Assembly (NCBI GenBank): GCA_903923905.1
Contig: CAIXZH010000101.1
Span: forward strand, 62,001-126,000
Reading direction: 5' to 3'
DNA length: 64,000 bases
Source of the DNA: an uncultured Bacteroidia bacterium
GTDB taxonomy: Bacteria; Bacteroidota; Bacteroidia; Bacteroidales; Prolixibacteraceae
Shown here: piece after piece, positions 35,380 to 44,010 of the stretch
Layout of the letters: each line of letters begins with the position of its first letter
Position numbering within the stretch: position 1 is the first letter of the stretch
Position numbers and translations under genes: made by a program
The notes under the pieces: generated by a model
The model's database searches: none
Seen by the model: the letters and a program-made list of their open reading frames with translations, nothing else
Told to the model about the DNA's origin: nothing

Positions 35380-35407
35380 AAGGCCTTTCCTTTTCAGGAG
35401 AGGCCTT
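35380..35407 (-). terminator. 12-bp hairpin after the carbonic anhydrase gene
   Basis: AAGGCCTTTCCT pairs with AGGAGAGGCCTT (one G-U) around a TTTC loop. Read on the minus strand it lies about 110 bp past the gamma-carbonic anhydrase stop and is followed by TTGATTTT, so it likely ends that transcript. It is also just upstream of the next promoter. Confidence 0.6.
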
Positions 35408-35421
35408 CGATTTGCATATTT

Positions 35422-35447
35422 ATGCATTCCGATTTTTCGAAATGCAT
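35422..35447. repeat. Second hairpin in the same intergenic region
   Basis: ATGCATTCCGA and TCGAAATGCAT pair with one C/A mismatch around a TTTT loop. It is 14 bp from the hairpin at 35380-35407, making a tandem pair of stem-loops. Confidence 0.55.
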
Positions 35448-35515
35448 ATAAATTGATTCCATTCTATTTCTATTTATTTCTATCTCTTTTCATTTTTCCC
35501 CTATGTGGATTCTAC

Positions 35516-36037
35516 TTATTCGGATTCCTTGTACCATCCTGAGTACATGTGATAATTGTTGGCGATTCGGTTGATTTCACCATCCAGTAATTCCGGACTC
35601 ATATCTTTGATTTTTTTGGCGGGTGAGCCTGCATAAACTGCTCCTGACTCAACTATAGTTCCTTTGGTAACTACAGCCCCTGCTGCAATAATTGAATCAC
35701 TGTGGATTATTACATCATCCAGAATTACAGAATTAATTCCGATTAATACATTGTCGTGTATTGTACAGCCGTGAACAACTGCTCCATGGGCTATAGTGAC
35801 ACTATTCCCGATTGTGGTGGGTGATTTCAGATAGGTCGCATGAATTACTGCATTGTCCTGAATATTAACGTTATTCCCAATTTTTATATAGTTAACATCG
35901 CCACGAAGCACCGCTCCGAACCAGATACTGCAATTATCTCCGACGCTGGTATCCCCAATGATCACGGCAGTTTCAGCGAGCCAGCAATTCTGACCAAAAA
36001 CAGGTGTTTTTCCGCGAAGTGATTTTATAATAGCCAT
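35516..36037 (-). CDS. Gamma-carbonic anhydrase family protein
   Basis: Left-handed beta-helix hexapeptide-repeat protein of 173 residues, trimeric in relatives. Zinc ligands of the gamma-class appear at His66 (AVIHATYL), His84 and His89 (AHGAVVHG). The repeat core runs IIGDTSVGDNCSIWFGAVLRGD through VTIAHGAVVHGCTIHDNVLIG. Many YrdA/PaaY-type relatives lack strong carbonic anhydrase activity, so bicarbonate supply is likely but not certain. It is divergent from korAB, whose reductive reaction would use CO2. Confidence 0.9.
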   Translation of the reverse strand: MAIIKSLRGKTPVFGQNCWLAETAVIIGDTSVGDNCSIWFGAVLRGDVNYIKIGNNVNIQDNAVIHATYLKSPTTIGNSVTIAHGAVVHGCTIHDNVLIGINSVILDDVIIHSDSIIAAGAVVTKGTIVESGAVYAGSPAKKIKDMSPELLDGEINRIANNYHMYSGWYKESE

Positions 36038-36052
36038 TCGATTAAAATTGTT

Positions 36053-36091
36053 TAAATTTGTACTCCAAAATTAGTATCTCCAAAATTAGTA
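36053..36091. promoter_or_regulatory. Divergent promoter region with a duplicated -7 box
   Basis: On the minus strand the box TAATTTTG occurs twice (36073-36066 and 36088-36081) as part of a tandem 15-bp direct repeat at 36062-36091, upstream of the carbonic anhydrase start. On the plus strand TAAATTTG (36053-36060) could serve korA. No convincing -33 boxes were seen for either direction. Confidence 0.45.
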
Positions 36092-36145
36092 ATATACACT
36101 CAATATTGTAGGATAAACATAGGTATAAATTATTATTTAATTTTT

Positions 36146-37987
36146 ATGATTGGTACAAAAATCATTGAGCTGGAAGAGGTAGCAATCCGGTTTTCGGGTG
36201 ACTCCGGAGATGGAATGCAATTAACCGGAGCACTTTTTTCAGATACTTCGGCATTATTTGGCAACGACATCTCCACATTCCCTGATTATCCATCTGAGAT
36301 CAGGGCGCCACAGGGGACCATTGGGGGAATTTCAGGATTTCAGGTTCAGTTTGGAAAGGGTAGAATCACCACGCCGGGAGATTTTGCGCATGTTCTTGTT
36401 GCGATGAATCCGGCTGCGGTAAAGGCAAACGCTAACTTTATGCGTCCCGGGGGGACGATTTTTTACGATGTGGACAGTTTTACCCAGAAGAATTTTGACA
36501 AGGCAAAGCTAAAAACAAGTGATCCGTTTGAAGAATGTAATCTGCAAGACTATTTTAAGGTTGCAGTTCCGATTACCAGCATGACCAGAGAGGCTTTAAA
36601 AGATTTGGATATTGACAATAAGAGCATTCTCCGCAGTAAGAATATGTTTGCTTTAGGGCTGATTTGCTGGGTTTTCAGCAGGCCCCTCGATTATATTGAG
36701 AAATTTATCAAGCGAAAATTCGCAAAAAGTCCGGTTGTTGTTGAGACAAACCTCAGGGTTTTGCATGCAGGTTGGAATTACGGACTTACACTTGAACATC
36801 TGACTCCACGTTATATTGTTCATCCGGCTGAAATTGAAAAAGGAACTTATCGCAATATCAACGGAAATCTTGCTACCGCTTGGGGTTTGCTGGCCGCTTC
36901 CAAAAAGGCCGGTCTTGACCTGTTTATCGGCTCTTATCCCATCACTCCGGCGACTGAGATTCTTCAGGCACTAGCTGACCGAAAGGATCTTGGCGTCAAA
37001 AGTTTCCAGGCCGAAGATGAAATTGCGGGTATTTGTACTGCAATCGGCGCTTCCTTTGCCGGGAAATTGGCTGTTACAACCACTTCAGGTCCGGGCTTTG
37101 CACTTAAATCTGAAGCATTGGGTCTGAGCGTAATGGCCGAATTGCCTCTTGTCGTAGTTAATGTGCAACGTGGCGGGCCATCAACCGGTCTTCCTACAAA
37201 AACAGAGCAGTCTGACCTGCTTCAGACTTTATACGGCCGTAACGGTGAAAGTCCTCTTGTCGTGATTGCGGCCTCAACCCCTTCAGACTGTTTTCATTAT
37301 GCGTTCACTGCTGCTAAAATCGCCCTGGAGCGGATGGTTCCTGTGGTTCTTTTAACGGACGGATTTTTAGGTAACGGTTCAGAACCCTGGAAAATTCCGA
37401 CATTCAGTGAATTACCATCAATTACACCACGTATTGCAACAGATCCTGCCACATTTAAACCCTATTCCCGGGATGAGAAAACTCTGGCCCGCGAATGGGC
37501 CTTCCCGGGAATGGATGGATACCAGCACCGGATTGGCGGACTGGAAAAGGATGCTGCCGGAAATGTAAGCCACGATCCCATGAATCACCAGCGGATGACC
37601 GATATCCGTGAAGCCAAAGTGAACCGGGTTGTTGAGATGATTCCTGACATTGAAGTGGATGGAGATCAGCAAGGCGATCTTTTAGTCGTTGGTTGGGGCG
37701 GTACATTTGGATATGTGGATGGTGCGGTTCGTGAACTGAAAGACAAAGGGGCTAAAATCGGGTTAGCTCATTTTAACTATATTAGGCCGCTTCCCGCAAA
37801 TACCAAAGAGGTCTTTTCCCGGTTTAAAAAAATCGTGGTATGCGAGTTAAACTTAGGTCAGTTTGCTGGTTATCTGCGTGATAAAGTTCCTGGTTTCAAA
37901 TACCATCAGTATAACAAGGTTCAGGGTTTACCATTTACGATGCAGGAATTAGTTGAAAATTTTGAAAAGCTTCTGGAGGAAAAGTAA
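36146..37987 (+). CDS. korA: 2-oxoacid:ferredoxin oxidoreductase, fused gamma-alpha subunit
   Basis: Subunit of a TPP-dependent, ferredoxin-linked oxidoreductase, most likely for 2-oxoglutarate. The N-terminal gamma domain (about 1-190: SGDSGDGMQLTGALFSD, FPDYPSEIRAPQGT) is fused to the alpha domain (about 210-613: GSYPITPATEILQALA, QAEDEIAGICTAIGASFAG, TTTSGPGFALKSEALGLSVMAELP). This gamma-alpha fusion plus a separate beta gene is the usual KorAB layout in Bacteroidota. Its stop and the korB ATG overlap by one base (TAATG). It works with Icd upstream in the TCA pathway, and can run in the reductive direction. Confidence 0.93.
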   Translation: MIGTKIIELEEVAIRFSGDSGDGMQLTGALFSDTSALFGNDISTFPDYPSEIRAPQGTIGGISGFQVQFGKGRITTPGDFAHVLVAMNPAAVKANANFMRPGGTIFYDVDSFTQKNFDKAKLKTSDPFEECNLQDYFKVAVPITSMTREALKDLDIDNKSILRSKNMFALGLICWVFSRPLDYIEKFIKRKFAKSPVVVETNLRVLHAGWNYGLTLEHLTPRYIVHPAEIEKGTYRNINGNLATAWGLLAASKKAGLDLFIGSYPITPATEILQALADRKDLGVKSFQAEDEIAGICTAIGASFAGKLAVTTTSGPGFALKSEALGLSVMAELPLVVVNVQRGGPSTGLPTKTEQSDLLQTLYGRNGESPLVVIAASTPSDCFHYAFTAAKIALERMVPVVLLTDGFLGNGSEPWKIPTFSELPSITPRIATDPATFKPYSRDEKTLAREWAFPGMDGYQHRIGGLEKDAAGNVSHDPMNHQRMTDIREAKVNRVVEMIPDIEVDGDQQGDLLVVGWGGTFGYVDGAVRELKDKGAKIGLAHFNYIRPLPANTKEVFSRFKKIVVCELNLGQFAGYLRDKVPGFKYHQYNKVQGLPFTMQELVENFEKLLEEK

Positions 37988-39003
37988 TGGCAGAAATATT
38001 AGAATATACATTAAAGGATTTTAAAAGCGAAAACGAAGTTCGTTGGTGTCCCGGCTGTGGTGATCATGCGGTATTGAACTCAATTCAGAAAGCAATGGCT
38101 ACCCTGGGAGTTAAACAGGAGGATTTTGCCGTGATTTCGGGTATTGGATGCTCTTCCAGGTTCCCATATTATATGAGTACCTACGGCTTTCACACTATTC
38201 ATGGCCGTGCTGCAGCAGTAGCTTCAGGTGTAAAATGTGCAAATCCTAAACTTTGTGTTTGGGAAATTACTGGTGACGGGGATGCCCTGGCAATCGGAGG
38301 AAACCATTTCATCCATTGCATTCGCCGGAATATTGATCTCAATATCATCCTGTTCAATAATAAAATTTACGGCCTTACCAAAGGTCAGTATTCGCCTACA
38401 TCTGACAGAGGTGCGATTACCAAAACTTCTCCTCAGGGGACCATTGAAAGCCCGTTTATTCCAGGGCAATTGATTTTGGGAGCAGGGGGTACTTTCTTTG
38501 CCAGGGCTGTTGATAACAACATCAAGCATTCACAGGAGGTTTTTGAAGAGGCAGCAAAGCATCACGGGACTTCCGTTGTTGAGGTTTTACAGAATTGTGT
38601 TATCTTTAACGACGGAATTCATGCCGAAATTTCAGATCCTAAAAACCGTGAAGAGCGACAGATCTTTCTTAAGCATGGGGAACCGATGATCTTTGGAAAC
38701 AATAAGGATAAAGGTCTCATCTTCGACAAAGCGGTTCTGAAAGTTGCTACAATTGGCGAAAACGGCGTTACCCGCGATGATATCCTTATCCATGATGTTA
38801 CCGAACCTAACGGTTATGTACACCAGCAACTAATTGGAATGAAATTGCCTGATTTTCCTGTAGCAATGGGTGTTATCCGTGCCGTGGTGGCTCCTGTCTA
38901 TGACCAGTTAATGGAGGAGCAAATTGCAGCGGTACAAAGTAAGGCGAAAATTAAGTCTATCGATGACTTGCTTAGCAGCGGAAATACCTGGGTGGTGGAA
39001 TAA
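37987..39003 (+). CDS. korB: 2-oxoacid:ferredoxin oxidoreductase beta subunit
   Basis: TPP- and [4Fe-4S]-binding beta subunit, 338 residues. The cysteine motif WCPGCGDHAVL (20-30) and the TPP-binding GDGDALAIGGNHFIHCIRRN followed by LFNNKIYGLTKGQYSPTS are clear. The TKGQ.SPTS segment is typical of 2-oxoglutarate and pyruvate enzymes of this two-subunit form. It is translationally coupled to korA and followed within 20 bp by an intrinsic-type hairpin. Confidence 0.95.
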   Translation: MAEILEYTLKDFKSENEVRWCPGCGDHAVLNSIQKAMATLGVKQEDFAVISGIGCSSRFPYYMSTYGFHTIHGRAAAVASGVKCANPKLCVWEITGDGDALAIGGNHFIHCIRRNIDLNIILFNNKIYGLTKGQYSPTSDRGAITKTSPQGTIESPFIPGQLILGAGGTFFARAVDNNIKHSQEVFEEAAKHHGTSVVEVLQNCVIFNDGIHAEISDPKNREERQIFLKHGEPMIFGNNKDKGLIFDKAVLKVATIGENGVTRDDILIHDVTEPNGYVHQQLIGMKLPDFPVAMGVIRAVVAPVYDQLMEEQIAAVQSKAKIKSIDDLLSSGNTWVVE

Positions 39004-39021
39004 TATATCACAATTTACAAT

Positions 39022-39045
39022 GAAGAGAGGCTTAGGCCTCTTTTC
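39022..39045 (+). terminator. Terminator of korAB
   Basis: GAAGAGAGGC pairs with GCCTCTTTTC (one G-U) around TTAG, with T residues in the 3' arm. It lies 19 bp after the korB stop. Confidence 0.7.
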
Positions 39046-39102
39046 TGCTTTATTCCATTTTTTAATTAACTTTAAAGGGTAAAGGTCTGATATATTTATT
39101 CC

Positions 39103-42090
39103 ATGGAAAAATTTGAAAATATTTCAATTTCAGCTATTTACAAGCGAAGAAAGAGTGACAGGGACATCTTCCAGGAGCTGATGCCGAACAAGGTTAAAGA
39201 GGTGTTGCTTTTTGCCACACTCTATGATTCCTATGCCATCGAACGGGAAGGTCAGTTCTCAGACAAGATCTTTGGGGAATATCTTCAGCTAAATCTCTAT
39301 GCTGCACCCCGTTTCACCAGTGTAAATGCGGAAGAGGACGTCAGTAGAGTGCTCAATACCAGGCATTTCGACCTGGCAATTATTATGGCTGGTGTCGACA
39401 AGGAGATGCCAATAAAAGTTGTGGAAGAGATTTATGCTTCCAAACCACGTATTCCTATCCTGTTGTTAGTGAACAACAACAGTGATGTCCGGTACTTTAA
39501 GTTGGCTGCCAACCGGATACCTGCGATTGACCGTGTGTTTGTCTGGAATGGGAATTCGAATGTATTTCTGGCGATGATTAAATATATCGAGGACAAGCGA
39601 AATGTTGCCCGGGATACCAGGTTAGGTGGGGTCAGGATTATTTTATTGGTGGAGGACTCGATCAAATATTATTCCCGCTACCTGCCATTACTCTTTACAA
39701 GTGTGATGACTCAGACGCAGGCATTGGTTTCGGATGAATCCACGGATGAGCTCCATAAGATATTCAAATACAGGGCACGTCCCAAAGTATTATTGGTTAG
39801 TACTTACGAGGATGCGCTGGAGGTTATTTATGAATATAAGGAGAATCTTCTGTGTGTTATTTCTGATGTTAAATTTTCGCGCAACGGAATAAGCGATGAG
39901 GATGCAGGTATTGATCTGCTGAAATTCGTAAAACAAAGTTTAAGGTATCCTATCCCGTTATTACTTCAGTCACATGATATTTCGAATGCTGTAAGAGCCA
40001 ATGAAATTCAGGCAGGATTTATCAACAAGAATTCAGATACCCTTTCTCATGATATTAATGAGTTTATTAATAGTAACTTAGGATTTGGTGATTTTGTCTT
40101 TCGCAATAACAGCGGAGATCCTATAGCCATTGCCCGGAATCTTCATGAATTTGAGCAGCTGGTCTCAGAAGTTCCTGTTGAGTCTTTGGTTTATCATGGA
40201 AAGACCAACGATTTTTCAACCTGGCTATTGGCAAGGGGTGAAATCAATATCGCTGAAAGGCTTATTCCTTACAAAACCAGTGATTTCGATGATCCTGCCA
40301 AAATCAGGGATATTTGTATGAGCGTTTTTGCCGATGTGCAGGAGAAAAGAAACCGTGGAAGAATTATCAATTTTGATCCTTTACTGGTTAGCGGGAATCG
40401 ATATATTGTCAGATTGGGGCTTGGCTCACTCGGAGGAAAGGGGAGGGGTCTTGCATTCATGTGCAACCTGATGGAGAACATCGACATGAAAACGCTGATC
40501 CCCGGGATAAATATCCGAATGCCGGCAACGGCAGTGATTGGAGCCATTGAATTTGATAATTTCATGGAAGCCAATGATCTTTACAATATTGCTTACCATC
40601 AGTCCGACTTCAGGCAAGTCAATAATGCATTTCAGAAGGCTAATCTGAGTGACGCTCTTAAAGAAAAACTGCTGCAATATGTACGACAGGTAAACTGTCC
40701 TCTGGCCGTAAGATCCTCGGGACTATTTGAAGATTCGTTGCTTCAGCCTTTTTCGGGAGTTTATGCCACCTACCTGATCCCAAACAACCATCCGGATGAA
40801 AATGTGAGGTTTGAGCAATTGCGTACCGCTGTTAAGCTGGTTTATGCCTCAGTATTTAGTGACGATGCGCGAAGCTATTTCAATGCGATCAACTATAAAA
40901 TTGAAGAAGAAAAAATGGCTGTTGTCATTCAACCTGTTGTTGGACAACAGCATAATCAAAAATTTTATATTGATATAAGTGGTGTTGCTCAATCTTATAA
41001 TTACTATCCGTATGCCTATATGGAGCCCGAAGATGGGTTTGCTGTTATCGCAGTTGGCCTGGGTCAGGCTGTTGTTGGAGGCGAAAAAGCGTTCAGATTT
41101 TGTCCCAGGTACCCGGCGTTAAACAATAGTTCAGTGAACGATCAGGTAAGAGATTCCCAGCGGGAATTTTATGCCATTGATTTGAATTATAGTCAATTTG
41201 ATCTCACAATGGAAGGTGAGATGGCGGCGATCAAAAAATATAAAATGGTTGAAGCTGAAAAAGATGGTGTCCTGGAACATTGCGCTTCAACCTACAGTAT
41301 TGAAAATGATCATCTTGTGCCTGGTATTGGTATCCGGGGACCAAGGGTTATTAATTTCTCAAATATCCTTGAATATCAGCATGTTCCTCTTTCAGATACA
41401 CTGCTTGTCTTAATGAAGCTATTTAAACAGGCAATGGGTGCCCCGGTTGAAATGGAATTTGCACTCGATTTAACCTGCGGGGAAAATGGATGGCCTACAT
41501 TTTACCTGCTCCAGCTTAAACCTCTCATACGGAGACAGGCCGAGATTGCCATTGACCTTGATACAGCTGATCATTCAAATTTACTGCTTAAGTCTACTAA
41601 AGGGATGGGAAATGGGAAACTTTTAGGAATCTCAGACGTTGTTTATGTGGATGTTAAAACTTTTGACAAGACAAAAACCAGAGAAATTGCAGCTGAAATA
41701 GCAGATATCAACAAAAACCTGAATAAACAGAATCAAAATTATATTCTTATTGGACCGGGGCGATGGGGAACCAGGGATCAATATACCGGTATTCCGGTGA
41801 ATTGGGCTCAAATTAATAATGCACGAGTGATTGTTGAACTCGGTTTACCCGATTATCCGCTCGAGGCTTCATTGGGTTCTCATTTCTTTCACAATGTAAC
41901 TTCAATGAATGTGGGCTATTTCTCGGTTCCCGAAAATAATAGTACCGATTTTATAAAGTTTGATTTGCTTGAACAACAGGAATTAATCTGGCAGGGTAAA
42001 TATGTAAAGCATGTCAGGTTCAAAAGCCAATTGGAGGTTTTAATGGATGGCAGAAAAAGAACGGCCATTATTCGGATTGTCAAGGGTTAG
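39103..42090 (+). CDS. Receiver-like/PEP-pyruvate-binding hybrid protein
   Basis: Large 995-residue cytoplasmic protein of unknown function. The N-terminal 345 residues contain at least two Rossmann-like modules resembling response-regulator receivers: about 28-170 (FDLAIIMAGVD, RIPILLLVNN) and 226-345 (KVLLVSTYEDALEVIYEYKENLLCVISDVKF in part, PIPLLLQSHD, GFINKNSD). The second half holds a PPDK_N/PEP-synthase-type ATP-grasp domain (about 430-820) with AVRSSGLFEDSLLQPFSGVYA near 535, and ends with GPGRWGTRDQYTGIPV-type sequence. The phosphohistidine swivel domain and PEP-binding barrel of true PEP synthase or PPDK are not seen, so a complete PEP synthase reaction is unlikely. It lies 100 bp after korB, beyond a terminator. 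Confidence 0.8.
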   Translation: MEKFENISISAIYKRRKSDRDIFQELMPNKVKEVLLFATLYDSYAIEREGQFSDKIFGEYLQLNLYAAPRFTSVNAEEDVSRVLNTRHFDLAIIMAGVDKEMPIKVVEEIYASKPRIPILLLVNNNSDVRYFKLAANRIPAIDRVFVWNGNSNVFLAMIKYIEDKRNVARDTRLGGVRIILLVEDSIKYYSRYLPLLFTSVMTQTQALVSDESTDELHKIFKYRARPKVLLVSTYEDALEVIYEYKENLLCVISDVKFSRNGISDEDAGIDLLKFVKQSLRYPIPLLLQSHDISNAVRANEIQAGFINKNSDTLSHDINEFINSNLGFGDFVFRNNSGDPIAIARNLHEFEQLVSEVPVESLVYHGKTNDFSTWLLARGEINIAERLIPYKTSDFDDPAKIRDICMSVFADVQEKRNRGRIINFDPLLVSGNRYIVRLGLGSLGGKGRGLAFMCNLMENIDMKTLIPGINIRMPATAVIGAIEFDNFMEANDLYNIAYHQSDFRQVNNAFQKANLSDALKEKLLQYVRQVNCPLAVRSSGLFEDSLLQPFSGVYATYLIPNNHPDENVRFEQLRTAVKLVYASVFSDDARSYFNAINYKIEEEKMAVVIQPVVGQQHNQKFYIDISGVAQSYNYYPYAYMEPEDGFAVIAVGLGQAVVGGEKAFRFCPRYPALNNSSVNDQVRDSQREFYAIDLNYSQFDLTMEGEMAAIKKYKMVEAEKDGVLEHCASTYSIENDHLVPGIGIRGPRVINFSNILEYQHVPLSDTLLVLMKLFKQAMGAPVEMEFALDLTCGENGWPTFYLLQLKPLIRRQAEIAIDLDTADHSNLLLKSTKGMGNGKLLGISDVVYVDVKTFDKTKTREIAAEIADINKNLNKQNQNYILIGPGRWGTRDQYTGIPVNWAQINNARVIVELGLPDYPLEASLGSHFFHNVTSMNVGYFSVPENNSTDFIKFDLLEQQELIWQGKYVKHVRFKSQLEVLMDGRKRTAIIRIVKG

Positions 42091-42409
42091 CTATCAAATG
42101 ACGCGAAGTAAATTTCATGGCAATTGATCGTAAGACAAAAACAAGGCTGAAGCATTAGTCTTATATTTCCAGAATACATTTAAGTAATTGGAACAATTTT
42201 GTCGTAATTATTTCCTCTTTTAACCTCTCCTGACCCCTGACCGCCCCAGTCCCTTCCAACGGAGGGGATTAAAAGACAGGTGTTGTTCAGAATACGGGAG
42301 ATTTAGAGTGGTCAAAATGTAGAAAATCAGAATTTTAAATAATATATTATATCTTTCCGATTACTTAAGCGCAGTTTGCAGAAAAGTTTTTTAACTTAAT
42401 TTTCATTTA
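42091..42409. other. 319-bp intergenic region with a C-rich repeat-like hairpin
   Basis: No gene is seen. The region is A/T-rich except for a C/G-rich block at about 42222-42280, which includes the 8-bp stem TCCCTTCC/GGAGGGGA (42250-42257 and 42261-42268, one G-U, loop AAC). Such blocks occur as interspersed intergenic elements in other Bacteroidota genomes. Confidence 0.5.
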
Positions 42410-43402
42410 ATGAAGGCATTAAAAATTATTGTCGGGATTGTCATTGTGGTTTTTTTAATTTATTTCCTGGGTCCGGTTATGCCTGATCCTGTTTTAAATT
42501 CAAAACTTCCGGTGGTCAACGAGCCCATTCAGGAATTTGTAGCTCACCTGGAATCCATTGAAAAAATACGTCCTGGTAACGAAGCTAAAATTCTTTGGGC
42601 TAACGATTCAGTTAAAGCTAAAACCGAATATGTTCTGCTTTATCTGCATGGTTTTTCGGCAAGCCGGCAGGAAGGCTTTCCGGTCAATGAAGACTTCTCC
42701 AAGAGATACAATTGCAATGCCTACCTGGCAAGACTGGCATCGCATGGTTTGGTTACTGAAAATCCACTGATCGATATGTCTCCCGATCGCCTTTATGAAT
42801 CCGCAAAAATGGCATTGGTCATTGCCAGCCAATTGGGAAAGAAGGTGATTATTATGGGAACTTCAACAGGCGGAACCCTTGGCCTCAAGCTTGCAGCTGA
42901 TTTTCCGGAAATGGTTGCAGGGTTGATTCTCTATTCGCCGAATGTCAGGATTAAGCAGAAAGCCTCTATTCTATTATCTAAACCCTGGGGCTTGCAGATT
43001 GCCCGGTTGAATTTCGGCGGGGATTTTAGGGTAACGTCAGATGACCCATCAGGGGAGATTTGCAAATACTGGTATTGCAAATACCGGGCAGAAGGAACAG
43101 TGTTTCTTCAACAGCTGATAGATGTAACCATGGATGATAAAGTTTTTTCAAAAATCAGCTGCCCCTTGTTCCTGGGATATTATTATAAGGATGAAGAGCA
43201 TCAGGATCAGGCAGTTGATGTGAAAGCCGCTTTGGAAATGTTCAGCAAGGTGAGTACTCCAAAATTGTTAAGAAGAGAACAGCCCTTTCCGGAAGCCGGA
43301 TCACATGTTATTGCCTGTAATCTAACCTCAAAAAGTTTCAGGGAGGTGGAAATAGCAACCTATGAATTTGCAGAATCAATATTAAAAATGGCACCAAAAT
43401 AA
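42410..43402 (+). CDS. Alpha/beta hydrolase (lipase/esterase-like)
   Basis: 330-residue alpha/beta-fold hydrolase with an N-terminal hydrophobic anchor or signal (about 4-24). The oxyanion segment LYLHGFSASRQEGFPV and the nucleophile elbow GTSTGG (near residue 150) are visible; a late His in EAGSHVIAC is the probable catalytic base. It resembles the serine aminopeptidase S33/monoacylglycerol-lipase-like group. The substrate is unknown. It stands alone between the PEP-binding hybrid and the Hpt gene. Confidence 0.85.
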   Translation: MKALKIIVGIVIVVFLIYFLGPVMPDPVLNSKLPVVNEPIQEFVAHLESIEKIRPGNEAKILWANDSVKAKTEYVLLYLHGFSASRQEGFPVNEDFSKRYNCNAYLARLASHGLVTENPLIDMSPDRLYESAKMALVIASQLGKKVIIMGTSTGGTLGLKLAADFPEMVAGLILYSPNVRIKQKASILLSKPWGLQIARLNFGGDFRVTSDDPSGEICKYWYCKYRAEGTVFLQQLIDVTMDDKVFSKISCPLFLGYYYKDEEHQDQAVDVKAALEMFSKVSTPKLLRREQPFPEAGSHVIACNLTSKSFREVEIATYEFAESILKMAPK

Positions 43403-43520
43403 AAGATTCTTTAGAAAAGGTTTTCCCACGTTAAAGTCAAATTGTTAGCGAACTTTCAAGTATTGGGTTTTACTCAACGCTTTTATCTGAAGTGTTGATC
43501 AGATTTGGCAACTGAAGGAG

Positions 43521-43868
43521 TTATCCTAGTTTGATCAACTCCAGTTCAAGTTCTGCTATAGCCATATTGCACTCATTTTCAAATCTTTGAAAATGTTGTG
43601 GGTAGGTCTCTTCTCGTGTACCGTTAATTGTTGCAAGTTGGAGTGCCTTTAAATCGTGACCAAGATCTTCCATACCCAAAATCATGACTGAGGATTTTGC
43701 TTTATGGGCTTCCCTTCCTAATTCGATATAATTTTTTTCTTCCAGATGTTTTTTCATATTCCCGATAAATTCAGGAACCTGCTCAATAAAAAGTAGAATT
43801 ATCTCACGTATTGAATCTTTATCACCTCCTGTGATATTGCGCAGGTAGTCTAAATTGGTATAAGCCAT
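43521..43868 (-). CDS. Hpt (histidine phosphotransfer) domain protein
   Basis: A 115-residue single-domain Hpt protein, an all-helical carrier for phosphoryl groups between a hybrid kinase and a response regulator. The phospho-acceptor is His55 in GREAHKAKSSVMILG. The rest of the helical bundle runs NLDYLRNITGGDKDSIREII and ENECNMAIAELELELI. The ATG at 43868 (MAYTNLDYL) is preferred to 43895. No hybrid kinase or regulator is adjacent, so partners are elsewhere, although receiver-like modules are found in the protein at 39103-42090. Confidence 0.88.
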   Translation of the reverse strand: MAYTNLDYLRNITGGDKDSIREIILLFIEQVPEFIGNMKKHLEEKNYIELGREAHKAKSSVMILGMEDLGHDLKALQLATINGTREETYPQHFQRFENECNMAIAELELELIKLG

Positions 43869-44010
43869 AATAATCTTTGATTTTTTAATGATCAAAATTT
43901 AATTCAATAAAGTTACTAATTTTTTAATTAAATCCTGTGATATTTTTCTGCCATTAGTCATTATGAAAATTATAAATTTACACCATAATATAATTAAATA
44001 TCATAATCCG

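Noticed and set aside
43869-44010. Glycine riboswitch upstream of gcvT
   Set aside because: The 142-bp gap is A/T-rich and lacks the tandem aptamer cores; no riboswitch structure could be drawn.
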